DNA of 64,000 nt from Bacillus sp. Xin1 (GCF_013314535.1 NZ_JABUAE010000013.1:1-64000), one strand, 5' to 3'. Positions 1 to 9,355 are shown, counted from the first letter of the stretch. Numbers and translations are program-made. The notes: generated by a model from the sequence alone, not told the origin.

Positions 1-31
1 TTATTAATAACGGACTTTTTTTATCCCCTCT

Positions 32-481
32 CTACTGTCCTAAATTTTGAACCTTATCTTTTAAATCCTGAACTTGTTGAACTGTCTGCATAAGCTCTGA
101 GTTTTTAAATTGTTCTACATCCAGTTTCCCTTCTTCTATCTTTTTCATCGTTGTATCAATTAATGCGCTTAATTTTTCATTATATCCAACAATTTGCTGA
201 TGAATGTCCTTTGCTACATCTGGGGGCGTCAATTCATTAAAAGCTGGAATATCCTTTTTTATCTCCCCAAGCTTAGTTTCTAACTCTTTTCGAGCAGCAC
301 TATCGTTAATTGCCTTTTCTACTAATGCCGGTGCTTCATTTGCAAACGCACTTACTTCATTCACATAGTCTGTTGCCTTTTGAGCGTAATCAATTGAATT
401 CTTACCTTCTTCAATTACAGAACATCCCATTAAACCAATTGTAATTAAAAACACAAGTAATATTGTCTTTTTTAATTTCAT
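32..481 (-). CDS. Small lipoprotein, DUF6376-like
   Basis: A 149-aa predicted lipoprotein. The N-terminus has two lysines, a hydrophobic stretch and a lipobox (LMGC, Cys about residue 20), so it should be anchored to the outer face of the membrane. The rest is charged, helical and without Cys. A strong ribosome site (AGGAGG, 7 nt before ATG) fixes the start. The family assignment to DUF6376, a Bacillus lipoprotein family of unknown role, is from memory of similar sequences. No neighbour suggests a function. Confidence 0.8.
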   Translation of the reverse strand: MKLKKTILLVFLITIGLMGCSVIEEGKNSIDYAQKATDYVNEVSAFANEAPALVEKAINDSAARKELETKLGEIKKDIPAFNELTPPDVAKDIHQQIVGYNEKLSALIDTTMKKIEEGKLDVEQFKNSELMQTVQQVQDLKDKVQNLGQ

Positions 482-672
482 ATTTTACCTCCTAAACGAA
501 TACGAATCTATTGCTTCTTCTATACATGTATAAACACTTATTCCTTTCGTTATACTTCATTTAAAATACTAGCTACTTAATTTTTCATTTCCCTTACCTC
601 AACTTATATATTCTAGCAAAACTTTTCATTTTCCTTTTCATAATCAATTTTGAAAAGCATACGGAATTTTCA

Positions 673-711
673 TAAAGAAAAAGACATACTTAAGCATCAC
701 TTAAGTATGTC
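673..711 (-). terminator. Rho-independent terminator
   Basis: An 11-bp inverted repeat (GACATACTTAA and its complement) is followed on the minus strand by a T-run. It lies just downstream of the small gene that ends at 731. Confidence 0.8.
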
Positions 712-730
712 CTTTTCTCTATCCTGCCGC

Positions 731-952
731 TTACTTTCTTACATATCCTATAACTGTGACAAGTTCTGATTCTATATGAACACTGATAATTTCCTCAATA
801 ACATTTGTGTATCCTTCTCCTATAGCCGCTCCATATTGTAAAGAAATTTGTTTTCTCTTATAAGCTGACTGAGGTATAGTCAAACTGAATTTCCTAAGAT
901 TTCTTTCATCTTCAGGTTCCATAAGTAAAATCATCCCATCTTCCTCAAACAT
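731..952 (-). CDS. Small hypothetical protein
   Basis: A 73-aa protein of no recognised family. It has an acidic N-terminus (MFEEDGM) and alternating hydrophobic segments that suggest a small beta-rich fold (SVHIESELVTVIGYV near the C-terminus). There is no signal peptide or membrane segment. A modest ribosome site (AAAGGATG) precedes the ATG and a good terminator follows the stop, which supports it as a real monocistronic gene. Confidence 0.55.
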   Translation of the reverse strand: MFEEDGMILLMEPEDERNLRKFSLTIPQSAYKRKQISLQYGAAIGEGYTNVIEEIISVHIESELVTVIGYVRK

Positions 953-1099
953 ACAATCATCCTTTCACTTACATTCCTACTATGGCTCAGTATTGCCTTT
1001 ATGTGCTAGGTTCTAAACCCACTTACAAATCGTATGCTACTCTGCATTCGATGAACATTCATTTTCCATAGTCATACGAACTATTTTTTCAAATCCCAA

Positions 1100-1377
1100 A
1101 TAAAGTGAAACTTTAATCAGTGGGAGTTTTCTTCATCCCCCACTGACTATCAGCCCTCAGCAATCGGGCTGTTACGGGCAGTTTATCTCCCACCTACCTT
1201 CTTTAGAAAAGCGGAAGCGGCTCGCTCAGAATCGCTGGACGTTGGACCCCTAGGCAGAGAGGCGCTTTTTACCTCGTCCGAGGGGGCGAAACGACCGGAG
1301 ATTCTAGCCGCTAGAGCTGGACATTGCTTTCGCCGAATTTTGAGGTGGGAGTATTACTACCCGTTAATGCGGGATAA
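1100..1377 (-). repeat. bcr1 repeat interrupted by a GC-rich repeat
   Basis: The outer sequence matches the other bcr1 copies in the window: ATAAAGTGAAACTTTAATCAG at one end, TTAATGCGGGATAAA at the other, with the internal GGGCT and GTGGGAG inverted repeats. About 125 bp at roughly 1206-1331 is not bcr1. It is GC-rich and palindromic (starts GAAAAGCGGAAGCGG, contains CCGAGGGGGC, ends near GCTTTC) and resembles REP-like repeats of other Bacillaceae. The copy is therefore a repeat inserted in a repeat. bcr1 is known as a B. cereus-group element with mobile features. Confidence 0.8.
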
Positions 1378-1416
1378 AAAAGCACGAATCTTAAACTAGC
1401 GAGAATTCGTGCTTTT
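1376..1416 (-). terminator. Terminator of the cyd operon
   Basis: An inverted repeat (AAAAGCACGAAT ... ATTCGTGCTTTT) lies immediately downstream of the last cyd gene. The arms end in A/T runs, so it could work in both directions. Confidence 0.85.
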
Positions 1417-1430
1417 CATAACGATGTTTT

Positions 1431-3155
1431 TTACATTCCTTGATCCATCTTATAGAGTCTACGATATTTCTCATTTTCTACAAGAAGTTGCTCATGACTA
1501 CCTTGTATCGTGATGTGACCATCCTCGAGAAAAATAATTTCATCCACATACTCAATTCCTACAAGATGATGTGTTACCCAAATTACAGTTTTATCTTTCG
1601 TTGCCGCAAACATCGTTTCCAATAAAGCTACTTCCGTTTTAGGATCCAAACTAATAGTCGGTTCATCCAGTATAATAATGGGTGCTTCTTGCATAAGAGT
1701 TCTTGCAAAAGCTACTCTTTGCCTTTCACCTCCGGAAAATCTCTTCCCCATCTCATGCATTTTCGTTTGTAATCCATTCGGAAGAGATTGAATATGAGAA
1801 GCGATTTGTGCTTGTTCTAAAGCTTTCCAAATATCTTGATCAGCAGCTTCAGGTCTTCCAATCCGCACGTTATTCCCAATTGTCGTGTCAAACAAATGCG
1901 GTTTTTGATTTAACACAGAAATATATTTTGATAAAAGGTTCGTATGTGCTAATTTTCCATTTAGTAAAACTTGACTAGTTATTGGACTCAGAGTGCCTGT
2001 TAATAACTTTAATAAAGTAGATTTCCCTGTTCCGCTTCTCCCTAAAATAGCAATCTTCTTTCCTGCCTTTATTTTAAGCGAGACATCTTTTAATACTAAC
2101 TCGTTACTTTCCGGGTAACTATACGATACATTGCGCAATTCAATCTCTACATCTTTTGGCACAACATCGCTTTTGTCTTCACCCTTCTCTTGTTCGTCTT
2201 GTGGAGCCATCTCATTTTCTACACTATTAAGCCGATGTGCAGACTCTATATAAGATGGAATTCGATCAATTGCATCTGAGACAGGGATAAGCGCATTTGT
2301 TATTGATAGTGTCATTAATATAAATGCCGCAATCACTGTTGGTGCAATTTGCCCGCTTTCCGCTTGATTTCCAGTCCAAATGATCATGGAGATAACAACC
2401 ATTCCTACTATTAAATGAATAATCCCATCTCGAATATGGTGCCAACGCTTCATTTTCTTTTCAATCTTTACTAACTGGACATTTTGCTCTGTATATTCTT
2501 TTACAAACTCAGTTGTTCTGCCACTTGCTTGCCAATCGGATAACCCAAATACAGCATCTGTCAATTGTTGATATAAACGATTCCTACCCTGCTTCAATAT
2601 AACATGATGTTGTTTCATCATGAATAGCGATACGAATGGAAGGAGAAAGACAATAACAGCTAACATGCTTCCTGCTATAAGTGCAAACATCCAATCAAAC
2701 GCACCAAGGACAACAACAAATATACTATATATAGCTAAAGCTAATATACTAGGAAATATTGTTCGTAAATATAGATTTTGTAAATGCTCGATATCTTCAG
2801 ATAACACACCTAATACATCGCCAGTTTGAAAGCGAGACCGTAAAAATAAAGCTTGCGGTTCTACTATTCTATATAACTTTGTGCGCATTTTTTCTAATAT
2901 ACGGAGAACCACATCATGTCCAACTAAGCGCTCTACATAATGAAAGACTGCTTGCCCGATACTAAACGCACGCGTCGCCACAATCAGAACATATACAGCC
3001 ATTATATTTTCCGGCCGAAGGGAAGATTTAGAAATTAAATAGCCTGAAATGAAGAGTAGCATTGCCCCTGAACTTACCCCAAGAAGGCCGAGAATAAGAG
3101 TCAGGGTCATTCTCCCTTTATTTTTCTTTATATAAGGCCCAATCCAGTTATTCAT
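1431..3155 (-). CDS. cydC: CydDC exporter, CydC-type ABC subunit
   Basis: A 574-aa fused permease-ATPase. About six membrane segments fill residues 15-300 (including GYLISKSSL and YVERLVGHD, typical of CydC). A C-terminal ATPase domain follows, with Walker A GRSGTGKST, signature FSGGERQR and Walker B IIILDEPT. With CydD it forms the heterodimeric exporter of cysteine or glutathione (haem-linked in recent work) needed to assemble cytochrome bd. This is the last gene of cydABDC and overlaps the stop of cydD by 4 bp (ATGA), so translation is probably coupled. In B. subtilis nomenclature this subunit is named CydD; I use the E. coli scheme. Confidence 0.93.
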   Translation of the reverse strand: MNNWIGPYIKKNKGRMTLTLILGLLGVSSGAMLLFISGYLISKSSLRPENIMAVYVLIVATRAFSIGQAVFHYVERLVGHDVVLRILEKMRTKLYRIVEPQALFLRSRFQTGDVLGVLSEDIEHLQNLYLRTIFPSILALAIYSIFVVVLGAFDWMFALIAGSMLAVIVFLLPFVSLFMMKQHHVILKQGRNRLYQQLTDAVFGLSDWQASGRTTEFVKEYTEQNVQLVKIEKKMKRWHHIRDGIIHLIVGMVVISMIIWTGNQAESGQIAPTVIAAFILMTLSITNALIPVSDAIDRIPSYIESAHRLNSVENEMAPQDEQEKGEDKSDVVPKDVEIELRNVSYSYPESNELVLKDVSLKIKAGKKIAILGRSGTGKSTLLKLLTGTLSPITSQVLLNGKLAHTNLLSKYISVLNQKPHLFDTTIGNNVRIGRPEAADQDIWKALEQAQIASHIQSLPNGLQTKMHEMGKRFSGGERQRVAFARTLMQEAPIIILDEPTISLDPKTEVALLETMFAATKDKTVIWVTHHLVGIEYVDEIIFLEDGHITIQGSHEQLLVENEKYRRLYKMDQGM

Positions 3156-4873
3156 TTCGCTCTCCTCCCTTCAGTATGAAAATGGAATGATTTTTTCGCA
3201 AAAAGCTCTTCATATGTTCCTTTTTCTATAATCTTACCTTTTTCCAAAACAAGAATATGATCCATTTGTTTCATCCAATGAAGACGATGAGTTGCAAAAA
3301 AGACAAGCTTCCCCTTAAATACACGTAACATCGCTTGCTTTATCTCAAATTCAGTTTCAATATCAAGGTGAGCTGTCGGTTCATCTAATAAAATGATAGG
3401 CTTTTTACTTAAAAGAGCACGGGCCATCGCAACGCGTTGTTCCTGCCCACCACTTAGCATACGCCCACCTTCTCCAATTCTTTCATACATTCCATTTGGA
3501 AGAGACCCAATAAGTGAACGAAGACCGACCTCATCGATTACTCTTTCTATTTCTTCATCAGTTGTATTTGTCTCATAAAAACAAAGATTATCTCTTAATG
3601 AAATCGGAAAGATATATGGTTGCTGCGGAATATAAGCAATATTTTGGATCCATGCTTCCCGCGTACATGCATGTATTGTATTTCCATCCACAATCAGGCT
3701 TCCATGTGACGGCTGAAGAAATCCTGCTAACACATCGATTAATGTCGATTTCCCTGCTCCGCTTTCTCCAATAATGCCAATCATTCCATTACCTTTCCAT
3801 GAAAAGCAAATATCTTCTAGTATCGCTTTTCCTGTTTCATCATTACAAACATTTACATCTTTTAATTCCATAATACTAGATGAATCCCACATCATTTTCA
3901 CACTACTTATATGAGCTGACACATCTTTTTGTTGATCTAAAATCTCTTCCATTTGCTCCATTGCGATTTGTCCATCTAATGTCGCGTGATAATTGGCTCC
4001 AACTTGGCGAATTGGCAAAAAATATTCTGGAGCTAAAATTAAAATTGTAAGAGCTGGCAACAACAGAATCGTTCCGTCTATTAGACGAATTCCAAGACCT
4101 ACTGCAACAAAAGCAATCGATAAACTCGTAAAGAAATCAAGTGCAAAAGAAGAAAGAAAAGCAACTCGCAATGTGCGAATGGTTGCTTTCCTATATCTTT
4201 TACTCACTTTTTCAATTTTACCTTCATGCTCTTTGCTCTTTCCTAAATATTTCAATGTTTCTAATCCTTTTAACGTATCTACAAAATGATTCGATAGTAT
4301 ACGATACGTGTCATACTGCTTATCGGCCATTTTCTGTGCTGCTAGTCCTAAAAGGATCATAAATACAATGACAATGGGAATTGTTACAACTAAAATCACC
4401 GCTGACTCCAAATCAAGTGTAGAGACATATATAACAAGAAGCGCTGGAACGATACAACTTCTAATCATTCGAGGGATTGTTAACTCAATATATGTTTTAA
4501 ACTTCTCTACCCCTTCAATTGATAAGGTCACCAGACGACCAGTTCCACTTGTTTGAACAAATCTTGGTCCTAATGTGAAATATGCCTCAATTAATTGTTT
4601 GCGTAGTAGCAATCCCACTTTTTCAGCAAAGCGTTCAACAAGTAACTGTGATGTTCGAACCAATATTTGACGTACAGCAAATGAAATTCCAAAATATAAA
4701 ATTTCATTTAGCACTGTTTGAACTACTTCTCCATGAAATAAAAACGTAATAGCACGAGCTAAAAAAACGGTCTGTGCAATAATGCTACAAGCTTCTAAAA
4801 TACTAATAATACTTAATGCTACATATAAAATACGGCTACCAGGATAAGACGGAAGTCCTCTTTTTCTTTTCAT
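3152..4873 (-). CDS. cydD: CydDC exporter, CydD-type ABC subunit
   Basis: A 573-aa permease-ATPase half-transporter. The membrane domain covers roughly residues 15-300, and the ATPase has Walker A GESGAGKST, signature LSGGQEQRV and Walker B IILLDEPTAHLD. The N-terminal half (RILYVALSIISILEACSII, then FVQTSGTGRLVTLSIEGVE) is of CydD type. It pairs with the downstream subunit as the CydDC exporter for bd oxidase assembly. Its ATG overlaps the stop of cydB by one base, consistent with one transcript. B. subtilis calls this subunit CydC. Confidence 0.93.
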   Translation of the reverse strand: MKRKRGLPSYPGSRILYVALSIISILEACSIIAQTVFLARAITFLFHGEVVQTVLNEILYFGISFAVRQILVRTSQLLVERFAEKVGLLLRKQLIEAYFTLGPRFVQTSGTGRLVTLSIEGVEKFKTYIELTIPRMIRSCIVPALLVIYVSTLDLESAVILVVTIPIVIVFMILLGLAAQKMADKQYDTYRILSNHFVDTLKGLETLKYLGKSKEHEGKIEKVSKRYRKATIRTLRVAFLSSFALDFFTSLSIAFVAVGLGIRLIDGTILLLPALTILILAPEYFLPIRQVGANYHATLDGQIAMEQMEEILDQQKDVSAHISSVKMMWDSSSIMELKDVNVCNDETGKAILEDICFSWKGNGMIGIIGESGAGKSTLIDVLAGFLQPSHGSLIVDGNTIHACTREAWIQNIAYIPQQPYIFPISLRDNLCFYETNTTDEEIERVIDEVGLRSLIGSLPNGMYERIGEGGRMLSGGQEQRVAMARALLSKKPIILLDEPTAHLDIETEFEIKQAMLRVFKGKLVFFATHRLHWMKQMDHILVLEKGKIIEKGTYEELFAKKSFHFHTEGRRAK

Positions 4874-5889
4874 TAGTACTCCAAATCATTGTCTGACTTA
4901 ACAGGTTGTCTAAACACATAAAAACTCCATATTTGACTTCCGATTACAAACGGCAATATAGCAATCGAAAAATACGTCATGAGTTTTAATGCGTAAGCCC
5001 CTGATGCTGCATTATAAATTGTTAAATCATTCATCGCCCCTAACGTACTAATCATGACACGAGGGAACATGCCAATAAACACACTTGCACTTAGCAAAAT
5101 GATTGTTAAACTCGTCATAAAGAAAGCTAAGCCGTCTCTTCTTCTTTTATTTAATAACGTTGACGCAAATAACGCTACAAAAGCTCCAATTGGAACCATA
5201 ATCCACTCTGTGCCATGAGCAGTGAAAATATCGGTTTTCCATAATCCCACACCAGTAAAAATAAAGAGTGCGATTAGTGAAAAGGGAGCAATTTTCATTG
5301 CAGCAATACGTGCACGTTCTCTTAATTTACCAGTTGTACGTATTGTTAGAAATTGTAATCCATGGACGATACATAATAGTAGGAACATTACTCCTCCAAG
5401 TAACGCAAATGGATGCAGTAATTGCAGGAATCCACCTACTACATTTTTAGTTTCATCAATAGGTACACCTACCATAAAGTTTGCGATCGCAACTCCCCAA
5501 AGGATAGGTGGTAGCAAACTTCCAATAAATATGCCCCAATCCCATGCGCCCTTCCATTTATGATTGTCTATTTTCGCGCGAAATTTAAAAGCAACTCCTC
5601 TCATAATTAAAGCAAGCAGCATAAATACAAACGGAATATAGAAGCCGCTAAATAAGGTAGCATACCAATGTGGAAATGCCGCAAACATAGCGCCACCAGC
5701 ACAAACAAGCCATACTTCATTCGCATGCCAAAACGGTCCGATTGTATTTAAGTAAACTCGTTTTTCAAAATCGTTCTTTCCTAAAAACCTCGAAACTGTT
5801 CCTACACCAAAATCGAAACCTTCAAGTACAAAAAATCCAACAAATAAGATTGAGATAATTAAAAACCACAACTCATTAAGAGATAACAT
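4873..5889 (-). CDS. cydB: Cytochrome bd ubiquinol oxidase subunit II
   Basis: A 338-aa membrane protein with about eight or nine segments. The conserved start LNELWFLIISILFVGFFVLEG and the motif GPFWHANEVWLV are typical of CydB, the second subunit of cytochrome bd, which reduces oxygen to water with quinol at low oxygen tension. An upstream in-frame ATG at 5994 would add 35 basic residues and deep overlap with cydA. I chose ATG 5889 because GGAGGAAGAGT directly precedes it and the protein then starts like other CydB proteins. It overlaps the cydA end by 14 bp. Confidence 0.95.
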   Translation of the reverse strand: MLSLNELWFLIISILFVGFFVLEGFDFGVGTVSRFLGKNDFEKRVYLNTIGPFWHANEVWLVCAGGAMFAAFPHWYATLFSGFYIPFVFMLLALIMRGVAFKFRAKIDNHKWKGAWDWGIFIGSLLPPILWGVAIANFMVGVPIDETKNVVGGFLQLLHPFALLGGVMFLLLCIVHGLQFLTIRTTGKLRERARIAAMKIAPFSLIALFIFTGVGLWKTDIFTAHGTEWIMVPIGAFVALFASTLLNKRRRDGLAFFMTSLTIILLSASVFIGMFPRVMISTLGAMNDLTIYNAASGAYALKLMTYFSIAILPFVIGSQIWSFYVFRQPVKSDNDLEY

Positions 5890-7279
5890 ACTCTTCCTCC
5901 TTATCAAATGGATCATGGCTTTGATAATCCTTTTTCGTTTTCTTATTCGCATGTCCTTTAATAATACGAACGAATAAGTAAACGCAAATTCCACCCATAA
6001 TTAAATACAGTGATGTGAATGAAATAAGTGAGAATAATACTTCACCAAATGTTACATTTGGTGATACAGCATCTTCTGTTTTCATAACACCAAAGACAAC
6101 CCACGGTTGACGACCCATTTCAGTCATAATCCATCCAACTGTATTACCGATAAATGGAAGGGCAATCGCATACACCATTAATTTTAAATACCAAGGCTTT
6201 TCAGTTAAACGATCTTTTCTTGATAAGAACCATCCGTAAGCTCCTAAAAGCATCATAAATGTTCCGCTCATTACCATCGCTCTAAAGCTCCAAAACATTG
6301 TACGTACTGGCGGAATGTAATCTCCAGGTCCATATTTTTCTTCATATTGCTTTTGAATTTGATTCATACCTTCTACTTGACCGCTAAATTTATCATAAGA
6401 CAACAGACTTAACATGTATGGAATTTGAATTTCAAACGAATTTGATTTTGTTTCCGGATTAATGTTTGCTAAAACTGTAAATGGTGCTGGATCTTCACTT
6501 GTATTCCATAATGCTTCAGCTGCTGCCATTTTCATTGGTTGTGATTTAATTAAATGCTGCGCTTGTGCATGGCCAAAGAATAATACAAGAGCTGTTGCAA
6601 TTGTTCCAACAGTAATTGAAACTCGGAAAGACTTTTTAAACATCTCCGTCTCTTGTCTTCTTGAAATCTTCCATGCGCTAACACCAGCGATAAAGAATGC
6701 TCCTGTTGCCAATGCTGCTGTAATCGTATGTGGGAACTGCACCCATAGTTGCGGATTTTGAATAATCGCCCAGAAATCGTTCATCTGCGCACGTCCATCT
6801 GCTGCCATTTCATATCCTACTGGAGCATGCATAAAGGCACTTGCAGTTAAAATCCAAAATGATGATAACATTGTTCCTAGTGACAAAAGCCAAATACATA
6901 AAAGGTGAATTCGCTTCGGAAGTTTATCCGCACCAAATACCCATAACCCAAGAAATGTTGATTCTATAAAAAAGGCTAATAGCCCTTCAATTGCAAGTGA
7001 TGGTCCAAAAACATCACCAACAAAACGTGAATACGTTGACCAGTTCATACCAAACTGAAATTCTTGTAAAATACCTGTTACAACACCTACTGCAAAGTTA
7101 ACAAGGAATAACTGCGCCCAAAATTTCGTCATCTTCTTATAAATTTCTTGTCCCTTTACCACATACAACGTTTGCATTAGCGCAATGATAAAGGCTAAAC
7201 CAATAGACAACGGAACGAAAAAATAATGAAAAATCGTCGTGGATGCAAATTGTATTCGTGCTAATTCGAGCGTATCCAT
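5876..7279 (-). CDS. cydA: Cytochrome bd ubiquinol oxidase subunit I
   Basis: A 467-aa membrane protein and first gene of the cyd operon. Visible CydA hallmarks are the N-terminal LARIQFASTTIFHYFFVPL with its haem-ligand histidine, the quinol-loop region, and GRQPWVVFG near residue 390. It binds haems b558, b595 and d and oxidises quinol at the outer membrane face. The quinol loop is short, as in Firmicutes. In Bacillus this operon is usually controlled by redox and oxygen regulators (Rex, ResD, CcpA); upstream I see only a weak Rex-like site. Confidence 0.96.
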   Translation of the reverse strand: MDTLELARIQFASTTIFHYFFVPLSIGLAFIIALMQTLYVVKGQEIYKKMTKFWAQLFLVNFAVGVVTGILQEFQFGMNWSTYSRFVGDVFGPSLAIEGLLAFFIESTFLGLWVFGADKLPKRIHLLCIWLLSLGTMLSSFWILTASAFMHAPVGYEMAADGRAQMNDFWAIIQNPQLWVQFPHTITAALATGAFFIAGVSAWKISRRQETEMFKKSFRVSITVGTIATALVLFFGHAQAQHLIKSQPMKMAAAEALWNTSEDPAPFTVLANINPETKSNSFEIQIPYMLSLLSYDKFSGQVEGMNQIQKQYEEKYGPGDYIPPVRTMFWSFRAMVMSGTFMMLLGAYGWFLSRKDRLTEKPWYLKLMVYAIALPFIGNTVGWIMTEMGRQPWVVFGVMKTEDAVSPNVTFGEVLFSLISFTSLYLIMGGICVYLFVRIIKGHANKKTKKDYQSHDPFDKEEEYVIS

Positions 7280-8013
7280 GTCAAAGTCACTTCCTTCTTA
7301 AAATGTTTATATTTTTAAATAGATTGAGTCGTAATGATTAAAGAGATTCTCATTGCAATCCAATCCATTGGAAATACGAAAAGATAGTACCACTTATGTA
7401 TTATCGGAAAGTATAAATTTTCAGTCTTTTAATACATCAAAGTAAAACTTACACTTTACTTTTTCACTATTTCCACAGTGTTTTGTTTGTTAATCAAATT
7501 GTATAATATACTCGCATAATAAATTCAGGTGATTTTTGACGTATTCTTGACAGGATTTTGTCTGAAATATGTCTTTTGTAATTTTTTGAAATAGAAATTT
7601 CATATTACAAAAACATGTTTTTCAAACATATAACCTACTTTTCAAACGGTTCTGGTGCAAAAACTTTAAAACAATTGCAATTAATCTCTTAAGCTCAGAC
7701 ATACTGATACTATTACTCTTAAAAGACCTTTTGAAACAGCACACTTTCATGTGAAGTAGGCTTATACACTTCCTGATAGGAAGTTATTACATAATATATA
7801 GTATAACGATGATGTCTAAGGTGCTAGACCGGAGAATTACCTACACAAATCCAGGGTTATTCGGGTTTAGAAAGACTCTTATTAAAAAGGGGCGTTTCAA
7901 AAGAATATGTTAACGTCGTAAAAATGTTATATGTGATATCAAAGTAAGGATCGGCGTAAAGCCCTATTATTTTTTATATATTATGGAAAGAAATATATTG
8001 GGGGAAAGAATTT
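7280..8013. other. Intergenic region between cydA and the phosphatase gene
   Basis: A 734-bp region without a convincing gene. The part near cydA is expected to hold its promoter. On the minus strand, a TGTGGAAATAGTGAAAA-like site near 7465-7490 resembles a Rex operator only loosely. An IS6-family end lies at 7648-7725. About 7790-7980 looks unique and could carry the leader of the phosphatase gene. No RNA family was recognised there. Confidence 0.5.
7648..7725 (+). mobile_element. Remnant left end of an IS6-family insertion sequence
   Basis: The stretch begins GGTTCTGGTGCAAAAAC, close to the IS6-family terminal repeat as I remember it (GGTTCTGTTGCAAAG). It aligns for about 78 bp at roughly 90 percent identity with 14647-14724, in the same orientation. 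No transposase coding sequence follows here. It is a solo end, not a functional element. Confidence 0.6.
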
Positions 8014-8637
8014 ATGTTAACGATTTATTTAGTACGTCATGGTGAGACGCAATGGAATACGGAGAATCGCTTACAAGGATGGAAAAACTCTCCGCTTACG
8101 GAAAAAGGAATAAGAAATGCTAAATTGTTGGGGAAAAGATTGTCGAACATTGAATTTCGTGCCGTTTATTCAAGCCCTAACGAGCGTACCATTCAAACTT
8201 CAAAATATATTTGTTCAGGAAGAAATATTCCCATTATAACGGACGAAAATTTAAAAGAAATTAGTTACGGAGAATGGGAGGGGAAGACAAAGGAAGAGAT
8301 TGAGAAAAATTTTAAAAAAGAGTATTTCGATTACTGGAACGCTCCTCACCTATACGATCATAGACCACATAAAGGGGAAGGGATCAACGATTTAAAGAAA
8401 AGGGTCGAGAATGTTTTAAATAAAATCCTTGCTGAAAATCCCAGTGGTAATGTTCTTATTGTCTCACATGCAGCAACGATTAAAGCCTTATTACTCTACA
8501 CCATGAATATCCCTATCGAAAAAATGTGGGATCCTCCATTCATTTATGGGACAAGTCTTACTGTTTTTCATTGGGATGGTAAAAGATTCATATTCGAAAC
8601 AGTAGGTGATACATCTCATTTTGAAGAGGATGTTTGA
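8014..8637 (+). CDS. Histidine phosphatase family protein
   Basis: A 207-aa member of the phosphoglycerate-mutase-like phosphatases. The phospho-accepting motif LVRHGETQWN is at residues 6-15, SSPNERTIQT in the middle, and the second catalytic histidine in VSHAATIKA near residue 150. These enzymes remove phosphate from small metabolites; the substrate cannot be told. A ribosome site (GGGGGAAAG) precedes the ATG. A terminator-like hairpin lies about 230 bp downstream. The gene is alone and inside the block bounded by IS6-type ends, so it may be an acquired copy. Confidence 0.88.
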   Translation: MLTIYLVRHGETQWNTENRLQGWKNSPLTEKGIRNAKLLGKRLSNIEFRAVYSSPNERTIQTSKYICSGRNIPIITDENLKEISYGEWEGKTKEEIEKNFKKEYFDYWNAPHLYDHRPHKGEGINDLKKRVENVLNKILAENPSGNVLIVSHAATIKALLLYTMNIPIEKMWDPPFIYGTSLTVFHWDGKRFIFETVGDTSHFEEDV

Positions 8638-8677
8638 TTTTAAGTATAGGTCAATTCACAGGTTGAATTAGATCAAA

Positions 8678-8740
8678 CGGTAAACGATAATATCAAATTC
8701 CCGAATTCTGGTGAAACGAGGTTAACCGGTAAACGATAAT
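8678..8740 (+). repeat. Two direct 14-bp repeats next to an integrase remnant
   Basis: CGGTAAACGATAAT occurs exactly at 8678-8691 and again at 8727-8740, 49 bp apart, in non-coding DNA. An integrase fragment lies about 200 bp further on. Direct repeats of this type can be integrase arm sites or attachment-site debris, but this is inference from position only. Confidence 0.4.
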
Positions 8741-8868
8741 CTAATTTCTCTTGTGAAGATATATATCCCGCAAATTAATAAAAGAGCGTAAAAATACGGC
8801 CTTAAAGGCACTTATCGTGCACCTCAGTTCTCAAATCGTTAATATTATTGGTATATCAACATTTACGG

Positions 8869-8899
8869 CCCTTTCTCAGAAATCCGAGAAAGGGTTTTT
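8869..8899 (+). terminator. Rho-independent terminator
   Basis: A perfect 9-bp stem (CCCTTTCTC / GAGAAAGGG) is followed by TTTTTA on the plus strand. It could end the phosphatase transcript or a short RNA starting after 8640. Confidence 0.7.
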
Positions 8900-8931
8900 A
8901 ATTCACAAAATTCCGGTTTGAATACCCTTCC

Positions 8932-9160
8932 TCAAAAACTCATATAATGTTTAAATAAATTTGCTAGTTTTTCTTTTGCTGTATTTGTCACGTGAGTAAA
9001 GATATTCATCGTTGTTTGAATATCTTTATGCCCTAGTTTTACTTGAACATCTTTAATACTCGCCATAGCTTCAAATAGTAATGAAGCATGAATACGCCTG
9101 AATCCACGAATGGTAATGGGCTGAAGTTCCTTGTTCGTTAAGGAGTTAAAGAAGAAAATG
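8932..9160 (-). pseudogene. C-terminal fragment of a tyrosine recombinase (integrase)
   Basis: Reading the minus strand gives ITIRGFRRIHASLLFEA, then VQVKLGHKDIQTTMNIFTHV, ending FKHYMSF-stop. This is the catalytic C-terminus of a phage or ICE tyrosine recombinase. The RxxH box survives (RRIH), but the nucleophile expected as Tyr in the xIYTHV motif is Phe (codon TTT). A stop interrupts the frame just upstream of about 9166 and no N-terminal domain is present. It cannot be active. Confidence 0.8.
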
Positions 9161-9161
9161 A

Positions 9162-9350
9162 AGTATTACTACCTATGCTCTAAAAAGAATTGGTTTGGCG
9201 GAGAGAACTGGGCATGGAATTGATAGGATTTTCGAAGGATCTATTATGTATAGGACACCCTAGCTGGATTGTTCAGAGTCTACAGATAGATGTGTAAAGT
9301 TATTTATTCAACGGACAAAACCAGGTTTAGCTTTTACTAAAATGATTTCA
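9162..9350 (+). pseudogene. C-terminal fragment of an AlbA_2/RecG-like regulator
   Basis: The plus strand reads ITTYALKRIGLAERTGHGID then RIFEG, a TAG stop in frame, and continues VKLFIQRTKPGLAFTKMIS. The block is typical of the C-terminal part of Schlafen AlbA_2-domain proteins (annotated as ATP- or RNA-binding transcriptional regulators). Both ends are missing and one nonsense codon is present. It lies directly between two other gene fragments on the opposite strand. Confidence 0.6.
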
Positions 9351-9355
9351 CTGGA

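Noticed and set aside
5890-5994. A 35-residue N-terminal extension of CydB
   Set aside because: It lies inside cydA, has no ribosome site and is unlike other CydB proteins; GGAGGAAGAGT precedes ATG 5889.
7465-7490. Rex operator upstream of cydA
   Set aside because: The second half-site is poor (GTGAAAA instead of TTCACAA); not strong enough to annotate alone.
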